Source of the DNA: Propionibacteriaceae bacterium
Lineage (GTDB): Bacteria > Actinomycetota > Actinomycetes > Propionibacteriales > Propionibacteriaceae
Direction of reading: 5' to 3'
DNA: 64,000 nt
Assembly (NCBI GenBank): GCA_009782785.1
Contig: WRIJ01000010.1
Location: 1-64,000, forward strand
Below the pieces are notes generated by a model. That model ran no database searches. It saw only the letters and a list, made by a program, of their open reading frames with translations, and was not told the DNA's origin. Shown here piece by piece: positions 31,501 to 41,040 of the stretch; the stretch's first letter is position 1; each line of letters opens with the position of its first letter. The position numbers and the translations under genes were made by a program.

Positions 31501-32919
31501 CCAGATGTCGATGGCAATTTAGCGATCTATGGTGCCTCTGGTTCAGGAAAGTCCGCAACCTTGCGTACGATTGCCGTCTCCGCCTCGGCGCTAGCCAAGA
31601 CAGCCCGCATTGATGTATACGGTATCGACTGTGGTTCTGGAGGTCTGGCGATGCTGGAACCTCTGCCCACCGTCGGTGCGATCATCGACTGTCAGGATCA
31701 GGAACGTGTCGGAAGGCTACTGCGGAAACTCATAGCTACCCTCGACGAGCGGGCAACTAAATTTTCTGCAGTACGCGCCGGGTCGCTGCCCGATTACCGG
31801 CGCTTGGCTAAAGAGCCAGATATCCCCAGAATCTTGGTCTTGGTCGATGGATTCGCTGCTTTCAAGGAATATTACGAATCCACTTCAGGGCTTTCGCAAC
31901 TCTATTCCATGCTCTCCAGGCTCCTAGCGGAAGGCAGATCCATGGGTATCCATGTTGTGCTTTCTGCTGAGCGGCCTAATGCAATTTCAACCTCGCTAGG
32001 GTCAAGTATTCAGCGCCGTCTGATTCTGCGTCAGGCTGAAGAGGGTGGCTATATGACTTTGAACATAGCTAAGGATGTTCTCAATTCTGGTAGTCCAGCA
32101 GGCCGAGGTGTGTTCGCCGAAGAGACAAACGAGATCCAAATTGCTGTCCTGAGTGGAACCCCAGATACTGAACGGCAGGCAACATCAATCGACAAATTCG
32201 CCAAGGGTATGACCCAAGCAAAGATCAAAGCTACTGAAGGTGTGGAGCGCTTGTCCAATTTCATTCCAATGGCAGACATTCCTACATCGTTGAAGTCCTT
32301 GCCCATCATGGGTGTTGCTCAAGACAGCCTCGAACCTTTCGGGTTCCGCCCGACGGGGACCTTCATGGTCGCTGGAATGCCCGGGTCTGGTCGTACCACA
32401 GCCCTGCGTTGGGTGGCTCATTCGCTGCATCGATGGAATCCAAAGATTCCTAAATACTTTGTCGGGCCTGGTCGTTCCCTTCTTCACAATGAAGGAATCT
32501 GGGCTGATTCTGGCAAGCAGGAAGATGAGATCAAAGCAATGTGCGAAGACATTATGCCCATTTTTGAACGTCCTGCACCTAGTGATGATCCCAGTGCGGT
32601 CTTCATCATGGAATCACTTAGTGAATTCCTCGGCTCCGAGGTGGAAAACCTTCTCGTTTCTGTGATTCGTGCCGCCCGACGTAATGGCCACTTTGTCATT
32701 GGTGAAACTGAAACGACAGGTTGGTCATCTGCTTGGCCTCTTCTCAGTGAGATCCGCAATGGTCGACGTGGCGTCGTCCTGCAACCCGACCAAGGAGATG
32801 GGGACACCTTGTTTAGAGTCGACTTCCCTCGCGTACAACGCGCAGACTTCCCACTCGGACGCGGAATCTTTGTCGACGCAGGAAAGTACAGAACCGTGCA
32901 AATCCCTGTGCCTGAGTGA
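28501..32919 (+). CDS. Type VII secretion ATPase EccC/EssC with N-terminal ubiquitin-like and FHA domains
   Basis: N-terminal 'MKIKLTLATSQGPRDIAITADATATVGDVAATIE'; FHA 'NTIGRSPAADVCIDDPFISGVHARI'; TM pair; ATPase domains with GGTTGAGKSE, GASGSGKSAT, GMPGSGRTT. Confidence 0.92.
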   Translation: MKIKLTLATSQGPRDIAITADATATVGDVAATIERSLAFQAGLPPISPQPKTLTLQTLTESNKVARTLLSESSLTDAGLLSGARVRVEKAKEHKDDKASAAAFLHVESKFVKDRTFPLRSGPNTIGRSPAADVCIDDPFISGVHARIVVSDHVEIIDMNSANGIGIGDGLVERANLEPHDLVTIGDTRFRVERNLSAGAASAWSTAIEFNRSPQVWPSYEGKTFAIPQPPGITKKGKFPLIAMVAPLLMGGVMYLFTHSIMSLIFVALSPLIAVGTWLDSKLTDKKEHKQRVADFQNEINTLNSEIYNELVTEHSVRRLEVPSLATLVTSVSQLTSTLWHRRPETENFLSLCIGYGTTPSRSKVTLPARNDATAELWRLATACEESGRTVGDVPLLVSLRNSKNLGIAGTSSWLDSVSCALMTQLACLHSPSEVTIASIASQTSSNRWDWLMWLPHVGSTHSPIDGPHLASTAPAVSSLVSKLEELVAKRSTSSRDADQELPAVVLLVENDAPIERGRLVTLAEKGPSAGVHLIWIAPEQCDLPAACHAYFVEDHGEKSMKLGFTQDNTEILVKACETLTPQQALAVARKMSPVQDAGAPVLDQSDLPRSISYLALAGTPFADDPNFTLERWRENGSLLKPGELPPSSGSNLRGLVGQGSHGEFVLDLRVHGPHALVGGTTGAGKSEFLQAWVLGMAGANSPRRLTFLFVDYKGGAAFADCVQLPHCVGLVTDLSTHLVRRALTSLKAELRYREHLLNDKKAKDLVSLEATGDPECPPSLIIIVDEFAALAKEIPEFVDGVVDVAQRGRSLGMHLIMATQRPAGVIKDNLRANTNLRIALRMADESDSSDVIGTPLASEFDSRTPGRGAVRTGPGRIALFQSGYAGGRTTSEPEPSRVDIESLTFGPGVAWEIPPATATKEKPTGPKDITRIVESICAASSIAQIAEPRKPWLPDLETTYDLDDLLSLTLEQAKKESKTDLVLGVMDDPAHQSQHPVFWNPDVDGNLAIYGASGSGKSATLRTIAVSASALAKTARIDVYGIDCGSGGLAMLEPLPTVGAIIDCQDQERVGRLLRKLIATLDERATKFSAVRAGSLPDYRRLAKEPDIPRILVLVDGFAAFKEYYESTSGLSQLYSMLSRLLAEGRSMGIHVVLSAERPNAISTSLGSSIQRRLILRQAEEGGYMTLNIAKDVLNSGSPAGRGVFAEETNEIQIAVLSGTPDTERQATSIDKFAKGMTQAKIKATEGVERLSNFIPMADIPTSLKSLPIMGVAQDSLEPFGFRPTGTFMVAGMPGSGRTTALRWVAHSLHRWNPKIPKYFVGPGRSLLHNEGIWADSGKQEDEIKAMCEDIMPIFERPAPSDDPSAVFIMESLSEFLGSEVENLLVSVIRAARRNGHFVIGETETTGWSSAWPLLSEIRNGRRGVVLQPDQGDGDTLFRVDFPRVQRADFPLGRGIFVDAGKYRTVQIPVPE

Positions 32920-32943
32920 GGTTCAGCTGTAGAACTCTGATAC

Positions 32944-33675
32944 CTAGTCGTCGACGTCTGCTGTGGAGCTTTCATCAAGGAGGGCCAGGTCACGCACGGA
33001 GACAAAACCAGTTGAGATCGCCCATTCCACCAGACGAGCTCTGCGCCCACTCGCATGATTCAGCACACCACCGCGCATGCCATCTACTCCCAGTTTGTCC
33101 AGTTTAGAGCAGACATTGTCAATCTTCTTTTCAAACTTTTTCACCTGCCAACCCAACCTTGCTGCAACATCAGCATTGGAAGGGATATGGACAACACCGA
33201 CCCCTTTACGCTGCAGCATCGGTTCAGCCAAAGCTAATATTGCCAGACGCTGGCTCTCCGTCCACATGATCTCAGCGACCGTTGTTTCTCCGTCGATATC
33301 GACTTCAATGGAACTCTCTTTCCATTTAGGTTCCTCATTGAACATAGTCAAGCTATAGGTGCATGGTCCTGCACTGAAAACGACATTGACTTCGGAAAAG
33401 ACTAAAGGAAGCCGTGACGACGGCCCAAGCCATGCTTGCAAACGGGTAGCCTCGTCGTACACGGTCACACCCAGGCCTTTACCAATGTTGGAAATCCACC
33501 AATAGTCGTTCTCATAGGAGATTCTCAAGAACCGCCGATGGAGGTACGGATTATGGTCAAGACAAAGATCAGCCTCACGCCCGATATCAAAGACTTCATC
33601 CTTCGTCAGCACGAATTGCTGATCCTCGTACTCAAGGAAGAGCCGGGATGAGGTGTCTGTTTTGGTAATTGTCAT
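32944..33675 (-). CDS. FHA-like domain protein with C-terminal helical/wHTH-like region
   Basis: 'FDIGREADLCLDHNPYLHRRFLRISYEN' FHA core; C-terminal 'AARLGWQVKKFEKKIDNVCSKLDKLGVDGMRGG'. Confidence 0.7.
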   Translation of the reverse strand: MTITKTDTSSRLFLEYEDQQFVLTKDEVFDIGREADLCLDHNPYLHRRFLRISYENDYWWISNIGKGLGVTVYDEATRLQAWLGPSSRLPLVFSEVNVVFSAGPCTYSLTMFNEEPKWKESSIEVDIDGETTVAEIMWTESQRLAILALAEPMLQRKGVGVVHIPSNADVAARLGWQVKKFEKKIDNVCSKLDKLGVDGMRGGVLNHASGRRARLVEWAISTGFVSVRDLALLDESSTADVDD

Positions 33676-35369
33676 GGCGTGGCACATCCTATAGTCTCTG
33701 GTGATCCTTGCCCTTGGCGTATAACGCGAATCTTAATACACACAGAGTTCGCCCCTGGAGGTATGTCAACAATCGCTTTCGCTATATCGGTAGTCTCTGG
33801 AGTCACCGGGGCGCCTTCGGCGTAAGTCCAACGATATTTGTCACCATCACGCGGTTCCGGATTGGTCCAGGTAAATGTTGCCACTGACTTCGCGGGGTCG
33901 ATGACTCCCACAACGTCTTGGGGGGCTTGTGGGAGCGGGTCTCGAAGAGGATCTTGAACATGGACAGATTCAGTGGGACTTTCATTGATACCAGTCGGTA
34001 CGAGAGGATTCCCTGACGCCATGATCCATCCGATGGCTGCACCAATGACGGCGAGAACGATCAGACCAATGATGACAGGCCACGGTTTCTTCTTGGGTTC
34101 CTTCCCTGTGGGCACAGGTGGAAGGTCTTGAGCGGAGGCTGGGGTAGGCGGTGGCGCAGGAGGAGGTATGACCTCAGGTTCCTTCGCCCGCCATTGGGTT
34201 TCTTCTACGACTACTTCACCAGGGCGCTTCATTTGTGTCTGGTCAATGGCGGCAACCGGTTCACTGCGTACGACCGACGGCGGTTGGCCCACCATCGAAG
34301 GAGGACTTCCAATGCTCGAGGTTGACGGTGTCTTGCTTGGGGAACTTCCGGTGGTCCAGCCTCCCGGGGCGGTGGGTGGAACAGGCTGAGATGGATCAAT
34401 CATGGTGATCGGTCGCAGGCTCGTACCCACCGGGTCTTCGTCGTCTCCTTCACTGTCATCCCACTGGGAGTCATCGAGAATATCCATCTGTGTCGGTGGA
34501 AGATGAAGCTCCATTTCCACCTCACGAAGAGCCATACCAAAGGCCTTCATGGAGATATATCGAGATTCGGGTGCCTTAGCCATAGCCGTACTGAGAACAG
34601 CATCCAAAGACGCAGGGGCGTCGACGCGTCCGAGTGGCAAATACGGTTCATTCCTGATGCGATTAATCATGGAATGGGTTTTGTTATCACCGCCTAGGAG
34701 TTCGAAGGGGGCACGACCAGTCAAGAGAGCATAAATCGTGGCTGCGAGGCTCCAAATATCCGACTGTGGAGTGGGGCGAGGATTTCTATCGAAGGATTCC
34801 GGTGGGCTCCAAGGAATCGACATTCCCTGGGCTCCCCCACGTTCCGCTTCGGCATTGGTCATCGCAATGCCAAAGTCGCCCAAGACAGGGCGATCCGACC
34901 GATCAACAAGAATATTTGCAGGCTTAATATCACGGTGGAGGATTCCTGTCGATGAAGATTCAGATCCAGGAACGGTGATGCGATGGGCAGATTCCAAGGC
35001 ACCGGCCAGCTGAATTCCGATCTTCAACGAGCTAGCCAGGGATCGTTGAGTCTGGCGTAAACCCTTCGACAAGGCTGGCTTTGGATAGTATTCCATCACC
35101 AAATAGGGACGCCCATCAGAGGCCGTACCGGATTGAAAAACTGTGACAATATTCTGGTGTTGAGACAGACCCGCCATAGCATCAGCCTCTTTGTTGAGAC
35201 GAACGGCAGCCTCAGAACCGGCCACATTGGAGTGGAGGACTTTCACCGCCACTTTTCTGCGGGGCGTCATCTGGGAGTACAGATAGACATCAGCGAACCC
35301 GCCGCGTCCAATCTCCTGGACGAAAGTAAAGCCAGGGATTCGCGGGGCTGAAGGGGATGTCTGGCTCAT
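33672..35369 (-). CDS. Ser/Thr protein kinase, membrane anchored (PknB-like)
   Basis: 'EIGRGGFADVYLYSQ', 'ILHRDIKPANILVD', 'LGDFGIAM'; TM segment 'WPVIIGLIVLAVIGAAIGWIMA'; extracellular C-terminus. Confidence 0.94.
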   Translation of the reverse strand: MSQTSPSAPRIPGFTFVQEIGRGGFADVYLYSQMTPRRKVAVKVLHSNVAGSEAAVRLNKEADAMAGLSQHQNIVTVFQSGTASDGRPYLVMEYYPKPALSKGLRQTQRSLASSLKIGIQLAGALESAHRITVPGSESSSTGILHRDIKPANILVDRSDRPVLGDFGIAMTNAEAERGGAQGMSIPWSPPESFDRNPRPTPQSDIWSLAATIYALLTGRAPFELLGGDNKTHSMINRIRNEPYLPLGRVDAPASLDAVLSTAMAKAPESRYISMKAFGMALREVEMELHLPPTQMDILDDSQWDDSEGDDEDPVGTSLRPITMIDPSQPVPPTAPGGWTTGSSPSKTPSTSSIGSPPSMVGQPPSVVRSEPVAAIDQTQMKRPGEVVVEETQWRAKEPEVIPPPAPPPTPASAQDLPPVPTGKEPKKKPWPVIIGLIVLAVIGAAIGWIMASGNPLVPTGINESPTESVHVQDPLRDPLPQAPQDVVGVIDPAKSVATFTWTNPEPRDGDKYRWTYAEGAPVTPETTDIAKAIVDIPPGANSVCIKIRVIRQGQGSPETIGCATP

Positions 35370-36925
35370 GCAAGCTCCACAATGGTCACGTTCAATTCTG
35401 AACTCAGACAATACACGTCGCCAACCTGGGCAATGACCTGTTCTTGATCCGTGAAACGCCGATCCGGTTCACCTGGGCGACGAAGCAACGTGCCGTTACG
35501 GCCCTGATTAGTCACCACGACACTCCAATCCTCAAGATCGACTCGCAGATGAGTGGCAGAAACATGAGGATCATCGACCCTAATCAATTGGGGCATATCC
35601 TCCTTCGAAAATCTCACAGCCTCGGGGCGTCGCCCAATCACAAAAGGCTGATCAATAGCTACGATTTCACCCTCGGGGAGTCTTATCTTTCCCAGAGTTG
35701 GCCGAGGGATTTGTACGGCATCACCGCTGATCGCATTCTGACATCCTCGACACACCACTCTCCTCGTGGAGTTGGGGGTTTGGCACACTGTGCAGACACG
35801 CGCGAGAACCATGGGTTGATGAGGTTCCGGTGCAGTCACCGGTGGCCGTGGGGGAGGTGAGTCTAGTGAAGGGGCGCCCATGACCGTCAACCCATCATGA
35901 TCATCGTCGTCATCAACGGATGCAACCGTACGTCCATCGTGGTCATCATCGACGCTGTCTGGTGTATCCTCCACTGGGTTTCCCATCACGGTCAGCCCAT
36001 CGTGGTCATCAATGCCTTGCGGCTCATTGTCTAGGGGTGCTCCCATGACTGTCAATCCATCATGATCCTCCACCTCTTGGCTGGCTGCCTCTACTTGGAT
36101 GGGTGACTCATCGCTGAGGGCGGCATCATCTCCATCGAAAAATCCACGATAGAAAGTAGTGGATCGAAGTTCAGGGTCATCATCGATTGAGGAGGGCCCA
36201 TCCTCTATGGCTCCCAGGTCGATATCGCCTGGCATCAGAGTTGTTTGCCCTGGTTGTGCATCGAAGTGGATGGGCTGACTATCGGTCGAAGGGTGGGGGT
36301 TGAAAGCAATAACTTCTTCATTGAGATCGTCAAAGCGTACGATTTCTTCATCCTCACCGACCTCAAAGGGGGCAATCACTCTCACCTGAGCAGGTTCGTC
36401 CTCGTTGTTGTTCTCCTCATCGCCAAGAACTGTTAACCCTTGCTCGGGCTCGGCAACCTCGGGTTCCCCCACCTGACCTCCTGGTTGTTCTTCCTCATCG
36501 TATAAGCGCAAGGCACCCACCCGAGCAATCCCACGATGCAAAGGCCACCACAATTCAGCTAAGTCTGTTTCTTCGACAACAATATCGACCGATTGCGGGC
36601 CGATGATGATCTCCTCACTCCAGTCACCCGTTGGGTTTTCCTTGATGATGATTCGGCCTTCAGCGGTTTCCGCTGAGACAGCCAGTGGACCTCGGAAAGC
36701 CACATGAACACCTTCTGAGTTTCTGGCCATGACACCAAAATCTGATAGGTCGTCGCCAGGAGTCTCCCCCACATCCGTTAGCCAATCAACTATCGACGAT
36801 AGACCTTCGCCATCACAAAGAAGCCTCCACAGTTCATGAATCAGTGGTGGGGCCACGCTTGGTGGCAGAATGACACAAGACTGGTCCACAACCAGACCCC
36901 ACCATTGACCAGGAATGTGCCTCAT
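35366..36925 (-). CDS. FHA-domain protein with zinc ribbon and DHDGLTVMG repeats
   Basis: C-terminal FHA 'FVIGRRPEAVRF...VSATHLRVDLEDWSVVVTNQGRNGT'; CTVC...CRGC ribbon; several DHDGxTV repeats. Confidence 0.88.
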   Translation of the reverse strand: MRHIPGQWWGLVVDQSCVILPPSVAPPLIHELWRLLCDGEGLSSIVDWLTDVGETPGDDLSDFGVMARNSEGVHVAFRGPLAVSAETAEGRIIIKENPTGDWSEEIIIGPQSVDIVVEETDLAELWWPLHRGIARVGALRLYDEEEQPGGQVGEPEVAEPEQGLTVLGDEENNNEDEPAQVRVIAPFEVGEDEEIVRFDDLNEEVIAFNPHPSTDSQPIHFDAQPGQTTLMPGDIDLGAIEDGPSSIDDDPELRSTTFYRGFFDGDDAALSDESPIQVEAASQEVEDHDGLTVMGAPLDNEPQGIDDHDGLTVMGNPVEDTPDSVDDDHDGRTVASVDDDDDHDGLTVMGAPSLDSPPPRPPVTAPEPHQPMVLARVCTVCQTPNSTRRVVCRGCQNAISGDAVQIPRPTLGKIRLPEGEIVAIDQPFVIGRRPEAVRFSKEDMPQLIRVDDPHVSATHLRVDLEDWSVVVTNQGRNGTLLRRPGEPDRRFTDQEQVIAQVGDVYCLSSELNVTIVELA

Positions 36926-37713
36926 CACACCTCGATTCCTGACAGGTCTGGCCACAAAACACTACCTATGGTCACCTCATCGTCATCCGCACCAGCTACA
37001 TCAATCACAATAACCGAAATATTGTCGTGCCCTCCAGCTGTGAGAGCAGAATCTACCAGAGCGTTGGCAGCATCGTGAGCCGTTGGTGAACTCGTCAGGA
37101 TCTCCGTGATGAACTCGTCACTGACTTCCTCAGTCAAACCATCTGAACATACCAACCAACGTTCGCCATTATGGACAGGAATCAACCAGTAGTCTGGGCG
37201 TTCAACCGTACGCGCCCCAAGAACTCGAGTGACAACGTGGCGGCGATCATAGGCAAGAGCAGATTCTGCATCTAAATCACCTGCCTCAATGAGCTCTTGG
37301 ACCTCAGAATGGTCAACAGAGATCTGATGCACAACTCCATTGGTGACTCGATAGGTTCGGGAATCGCCAAGATTGAGCACGAGCCAGTAGGGCTGATCGG
37401 CTTGTTCCACCAGGACAAGCCCGCTAATAGTCGTCCCTGCAGATCGGGTTATGTCCCTGGCGACAAGTTCATCTATTTCTATTCGAGCGCTGGTCAAAGC
37501 TTCGTGAACCTCTTCAACACTGGGATAGTCAGGCAATTGGCTCATCTTAGCCACAGCAATAGCACTTGCTCGATCTCCAGCATCGTGTCCACCCATTCCA
37601 TCGGCCACGACGAAGACTGGGGACCTGGCGAGAACTGCATCCTCGTTGAGTGCGCGCTTTTGCCCAGCGCTAGACCCATGGGCAACAGTCAAGGTAGGTG
37701 GATTTGAGGTCAC
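36925..37713 (-). CDS. PP2C-family protein phosphatase
   Basis: 'NEDAVL', 'VADGMGGHDAGDRAS', 'CSDGLTEEV', 'GGHDNISVIVID'; GTG start 37713 overlaps upstream stop. Confidence 0.92.
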   Translation of the reverse strand: MTSNPPTLTVAHGSSAGQKRALNEDAVLARSPVFVVADGMGGHDAGDRASAIAVAKMSQLPDYPSVEEVHEALTSARIEIDELVARDITRSAGTTISGLVLVEQADQPYWLVLNLGDSRTYRVTNGVVHQISVDHSEVQELIEAGDLDAESALAYDRRHVVTRVLGARTVERPDYWLIPVHNGERWLVCSDGLTEEVSDEFITEILTSSPTAHDAANALVDSALTAGGHDNISVIVIDVAGADDDEVTIGSVLWPDLSGIEV

Positions 37714-38756
37714 AGGTCTTCTACCTCCTCGATGACAAAGCGGCATGATCCAATGAGAACAGCATCGCCGACATTCACATGAGTACGCTTGCGCGCTTTC
37801 AAAGGGGTCTTCTTGGCTCCGCGCACGAGCTTCGAACCATTGGTCGATCCACGATCCTTCACCCACAGGCCCTCATCATCAAGACCATATTCCAGATGAT
37901 TTTTCGAGATTGATGTGTCAGAAATACCCGTACAGGTCAGAGATGAGTCCTTTGATTGTGGGTTTCGACCTATCAAACCGGGACCTGTGACTCTGATTCG
38001 TTCACCTTGATCGAAGACCAACTCAACACTTCCCGCGACAATAGGCGAAGGGACATCCTGTGCGTCGGCTTCAGGTGCTACTGCTGGCGGCACAGGTTCA
38101 GGGGCAGCAACCGCTTGAGAAACAACCGATGGAACACCGGTAATCATCGGCGGTGTGGTCGGTTGTGCGGTTGCTGAGGATGGGGGAGGTGGTGGTGGAG
38201 TGATCATGGGGCGATTCGCAGCAGTTTCCTCTGGCAGTACCGGTTTCGATGTGGGTACCGCAGCAATAGTCGGAGCTGATGGGACAGGTTCTGTGGGCAT
38301 GACCTGCTGTGGTGGTGGAGTTATTTGCATCAGTGGCGCTGTCTCAGGAGGTTGCTCTGCTGGGGGTGGCGACGGTGGGGGTCCAACCATTTCTACCTCA
38401 GGTGTGCGAGAGTCTTCTTCCATCAGTGATGCAGCAGAGGTTTCTGGGACTGAGGTAATCGGTTCGATGACCTCTGGTGGCTGGGGTGGGTTTGGTGGTT
38501 CTGGTTCACCCATAGGCTCGGGAGTATCCATAGAGTCTGCAACCACTGGATGGTCTGAGTCTGCGGGTTGATCGAGCTCAACAGGTTGATCTGATTCACT
38601 TAAGGGTTCTTCTTGGGCTGGTGTGTTCACCACGTCGACAGGTACTGGTGGAGGTGGCGGCGCGGCAGGAACCACCTGTCCACATGCTGTGCAGAAATTG
38701 AAGTCAGCATCGACCACTGTAGAACAATGGGGACATATCTTGGTACGGTCATTCAT
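37710..38756 (-). CDS. Zinc-ribbon, Pro-rich, FHA-domain protein
   Basis: 'KICPHCSTVVDADFNFCTACGQ'; Pro-rich linker; C-terminal FHA 'GLIGRNPQSKDSSLTCTGISDTSISKNHLEYGLDDEGLWVKDRGSTNGS'. Confidence 0.88.
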   Translation of the reverse strand: MNDRTKICPHCSTVVDADFNFCTACGQVVPAAPPPPPVPVDVVNTPAQEEPLSESDQPVELDQPADSDHPVVADSMDTPEPMGEPEPPNPPQPPEVIEPITSVPETSAASLMEEDSRTPEVEMVGPPPSPPPAEQPPETAPLMQITPPPQQVMPTEPVPSAPTIAAVPTSKPVLPEETAANRPMITPPPPPPSSATAQPTTPPMITGVPSVVSQAVAAPEPVPPAVAPEADAQDVPSPIVAGSVELVFDQGERIRVTGPGLIGRNPQSKDSSLTCTGISDTSISKNHLEYGLDDEGLWVKDRGSTNGSKLVRGAKKTPLKARKRTHVNVGDAVLIGSCRFVIEEVEDL

Positions 38757-38757
38757 G

Positions 38758-41040
38758 TCACTCCTGAATCTCGACATTCGGTTTGGGGTGCGGTAATAAG
38801 GATGTTAACGACACACGAGACAGAAGCCGTTGCTTGGTGGGGAAACCCTGTGCCAGTGCTTCAGTGTTCGTGTCCACAGTTGCCCAGAATTCGGCTGCTT
38901 CCTGTGGAGTTGGGGGATTCGGGGCAAACGTACCACGATCGGCGAGAACAGCTAAGCGGTCAAGTCCTTTGATCCCATGGTTTCTTCTCAATGCAGTACT
39001 GATCTGCACGCGTGTGGCTGTTGGGGGAACAACAAAACCATAATCAGCTGCATGATCCATCATTTCCTGCCAGCCTTGAGCTACCGACACACTCAGGTCC
39101 GGGGTTGTCCGTCGCCTCTTGGTACGGGCGGTCTTGACTAAGATAATGGCCGCAATAGGAGCAATCAAGATAGCTAGTGGGATGGTGACCATGGCTACGA
39201 TCCTCAAGATCCCGGCCCAGTTGATCCCTTTTTTCTTGTCATCTTCGTCGTCGCGAGGGTCAAGGGCAGTACGAGAAGGCTCCATGTCATTGGTGTCAGC
39301 AGGAGGCGGTGGTTGCAGAACCTGTGGTTTTGGCTTTGCTCGAGCACGTTGCTCTTGCTCCATAGGTTCATCATCTTTATCTGGAGTGGGGAAGAACGGA
39401 TACCATCCCACACCTTCAAAGGGCACCTCAACCCATGCGTGAGCATCCGACCCAGTGACCGTCCACGTTGATCCGTCCAATTGCGATTCATCATCGGCAA
39501 TGAAACCCATGACAACCCGAGCAGGAATTCCAGCTTCGGTGAGCATGAGGGCTGCTGCAACCGCGTACTGCTCATCATCACCAATCATTCGCTCTGGTCG
39601 ATCGAGCAGTTGTGCAATTCGATAAGAAGAATGCCCTGGATTAGAGGGTTCTTCTGTGTCAAGACCGTGGGAAAAGTATCCTGTGCTCTGGAAAGTGGAG
39701 GTGATAGCTTCAACTCTGGTCAGCACAGACTTTTCCGTACCCGCCCATTGAGTGGCCAGGGAACCCACCTTGTCAGGAACCCAGGCGGGCTTGGGCATGG
39801 TCTGGGGAATCACCGGTGTTTCAACAGTTGGCTTAGCATCACTGACCGTAGACGTGATCGTATAGCTCACTCCCGACCCTAATGCGGCGGTATTAATGAG
39901 TGCATCAGCCTTCGGGTTGTAATAGAGCTCTTCACTGAGATTGGTTGCTCGCTTCCCAGTGAATTCTAAAGAATCCATCGTGGCAACGCTGGGAACCCAA
40001 ACACCTGTGTAATTATCGACTGTGATGGTGATGTCAACCTGCTTGCCTATCGCAGAGGAATTCTTTCCCCCTAGGCTTGGCCCGACACGATCATAACGCG
40101 AGGCACCAGATGCTTCACCCACGTTGTACACCATTCCATCATAGGAATCCATCACAGCCAGTCGTAGGTAGTAGTCCTTCTCCCAACCTTCCACCACAAA
40201 GAGAGTATCCTCTGCGCGCTCATCGACGAGGTATCTGAAAGACACAAGAGGACTTGATAGTGAATGAGTATCCAACGGAGGTGGAACATACTTTCTCAAC
40301 ACCTGGCGTTCGAAGTTCATTGGCAACATAAAAGAGACGAGCCCAACCACGACAGCAGCGACAAGGAATTGAAAACCTGCTTTGGCTACTCGCGATCTCT
40401 TCATCGCCGCAGCTGACGTTTGAGACACGACAGTTGCTGTGGCGGATACGCGCCATGTTATCCACCCCAGGGTCACACCAGCAATAACCGAACCAATGAC
40501 AACAGGATAGAAGGATTGGGATGTACCCAAAGCGATGGTGCCAATCATCAGGATAGATACAGGTAGCAGTACGAGCGCAGGGCGACGTGTTCTCCACATG
40601 GTGGTTCCCAAAACAACTGCTCCCACTAACGAAATCATGAAGGGGACAAGAGTCATTCCAGTGAAATTTCCTAAAGGTATTGACACAGTGATGAACTGCT
40701 TCCATACCCCTACAGAACCGAAGGTGAGAACACGCAAAGTTTCTACATTGGGGATGATTCCCCCATAAGGCCTGTTCTTCCATAGGGCAGCCACACTTCC
40801 TAAGAGGAAGTACGCACCTATTGTGGCACCACCGACAATGATCGTGGGCCAACGTTTCCAAGCTCCCAACCACGCAATCATCAGTCCGGCAATGAGGCCC
40901 ACAACTGCTGGGCGAATGAATTGCGATCCACCAAAGACAGGCCAGAACCCCATCATGGCTGCAGCCATCACCACGACAATTACCGCGATATCTATCAATA
41001 CCGAAGCTGATAAGGCCCGGGGTTTGGTTTCCATCCTCAC
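38758..41040 (-). CDS. Transglutaminase-like (TgpA-type) multi-TM membrane protein
   Basis: Many N-terminal TMs; 'RMIGDDEQYAVAAALMLTEAGIPARVVMGF...DAHAWVEVPFEGVGWYPFFPTP'; C-terminal TM and cytosolic tail. Confidence 0.88.
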   Translation of the reverse strand: MRMETKPRALSASVLIDIAVIVVVMAAAMMGFWPVFGGSQFIRPAVVGLIAGLMIAWLGAWKRWPTIIVGGATIGAYFLLGSVAALWKNRPYGGIIPNVETLRVLTFGSVGVWKQFITVSIPLGNFTGMTLVPFMISLVGAVVLGTTMWRTRRPALVLLPVSILMIGTIALGTSQSFYPVVIGSVIAGVTLGWITWRVSATATVVSQTSAAAMKRSRVAKAGFQFLVAAVVVGLVSFMLPMNFERQVLRKYVPPPLDTHSLSSPLVSFRYLVDERAEDTLFVVEGWEKDYYLRLAVMDSYDGMVYNVGEASGASRYDRVGPSLGGKNSSAIGKQVDITITVDNYTGVWVPSVATMDSLEFTGKRATNLSEELYYNPKADALINTAALGSGVSYTITSTVSDAKPTVETPVIPQTMPKPAWVPDKVGSLATQWAGTEKSVLTRVEAITSTFQSTGYFSHGLDTEEPSNPGHSSYRIAQLLDRPERMIGDDEQYAVAAALMLTEAGIPARVVMGFIADDESQLDGSTWTVTGSDAHAWVEVPFEGVGWYPFFPTPDKDDEPMEQEQRARAKPKPQVLQPPPPADTNDMEPSRTALDPRDDEDDKKKGINWAGILRIVAMVTIPLAILIAPIAAIILVKTARTKRRRTTPDLSVSVAQGWQEMMDHAADYGFVVPPTATRVQISTALRRNHGIKGLDRLAVLADRGTFAPNPPTPQEAAEFWATVDTNTEALAQGFPTKQRLLSRVSLTSLLPHPKPNVEIQE

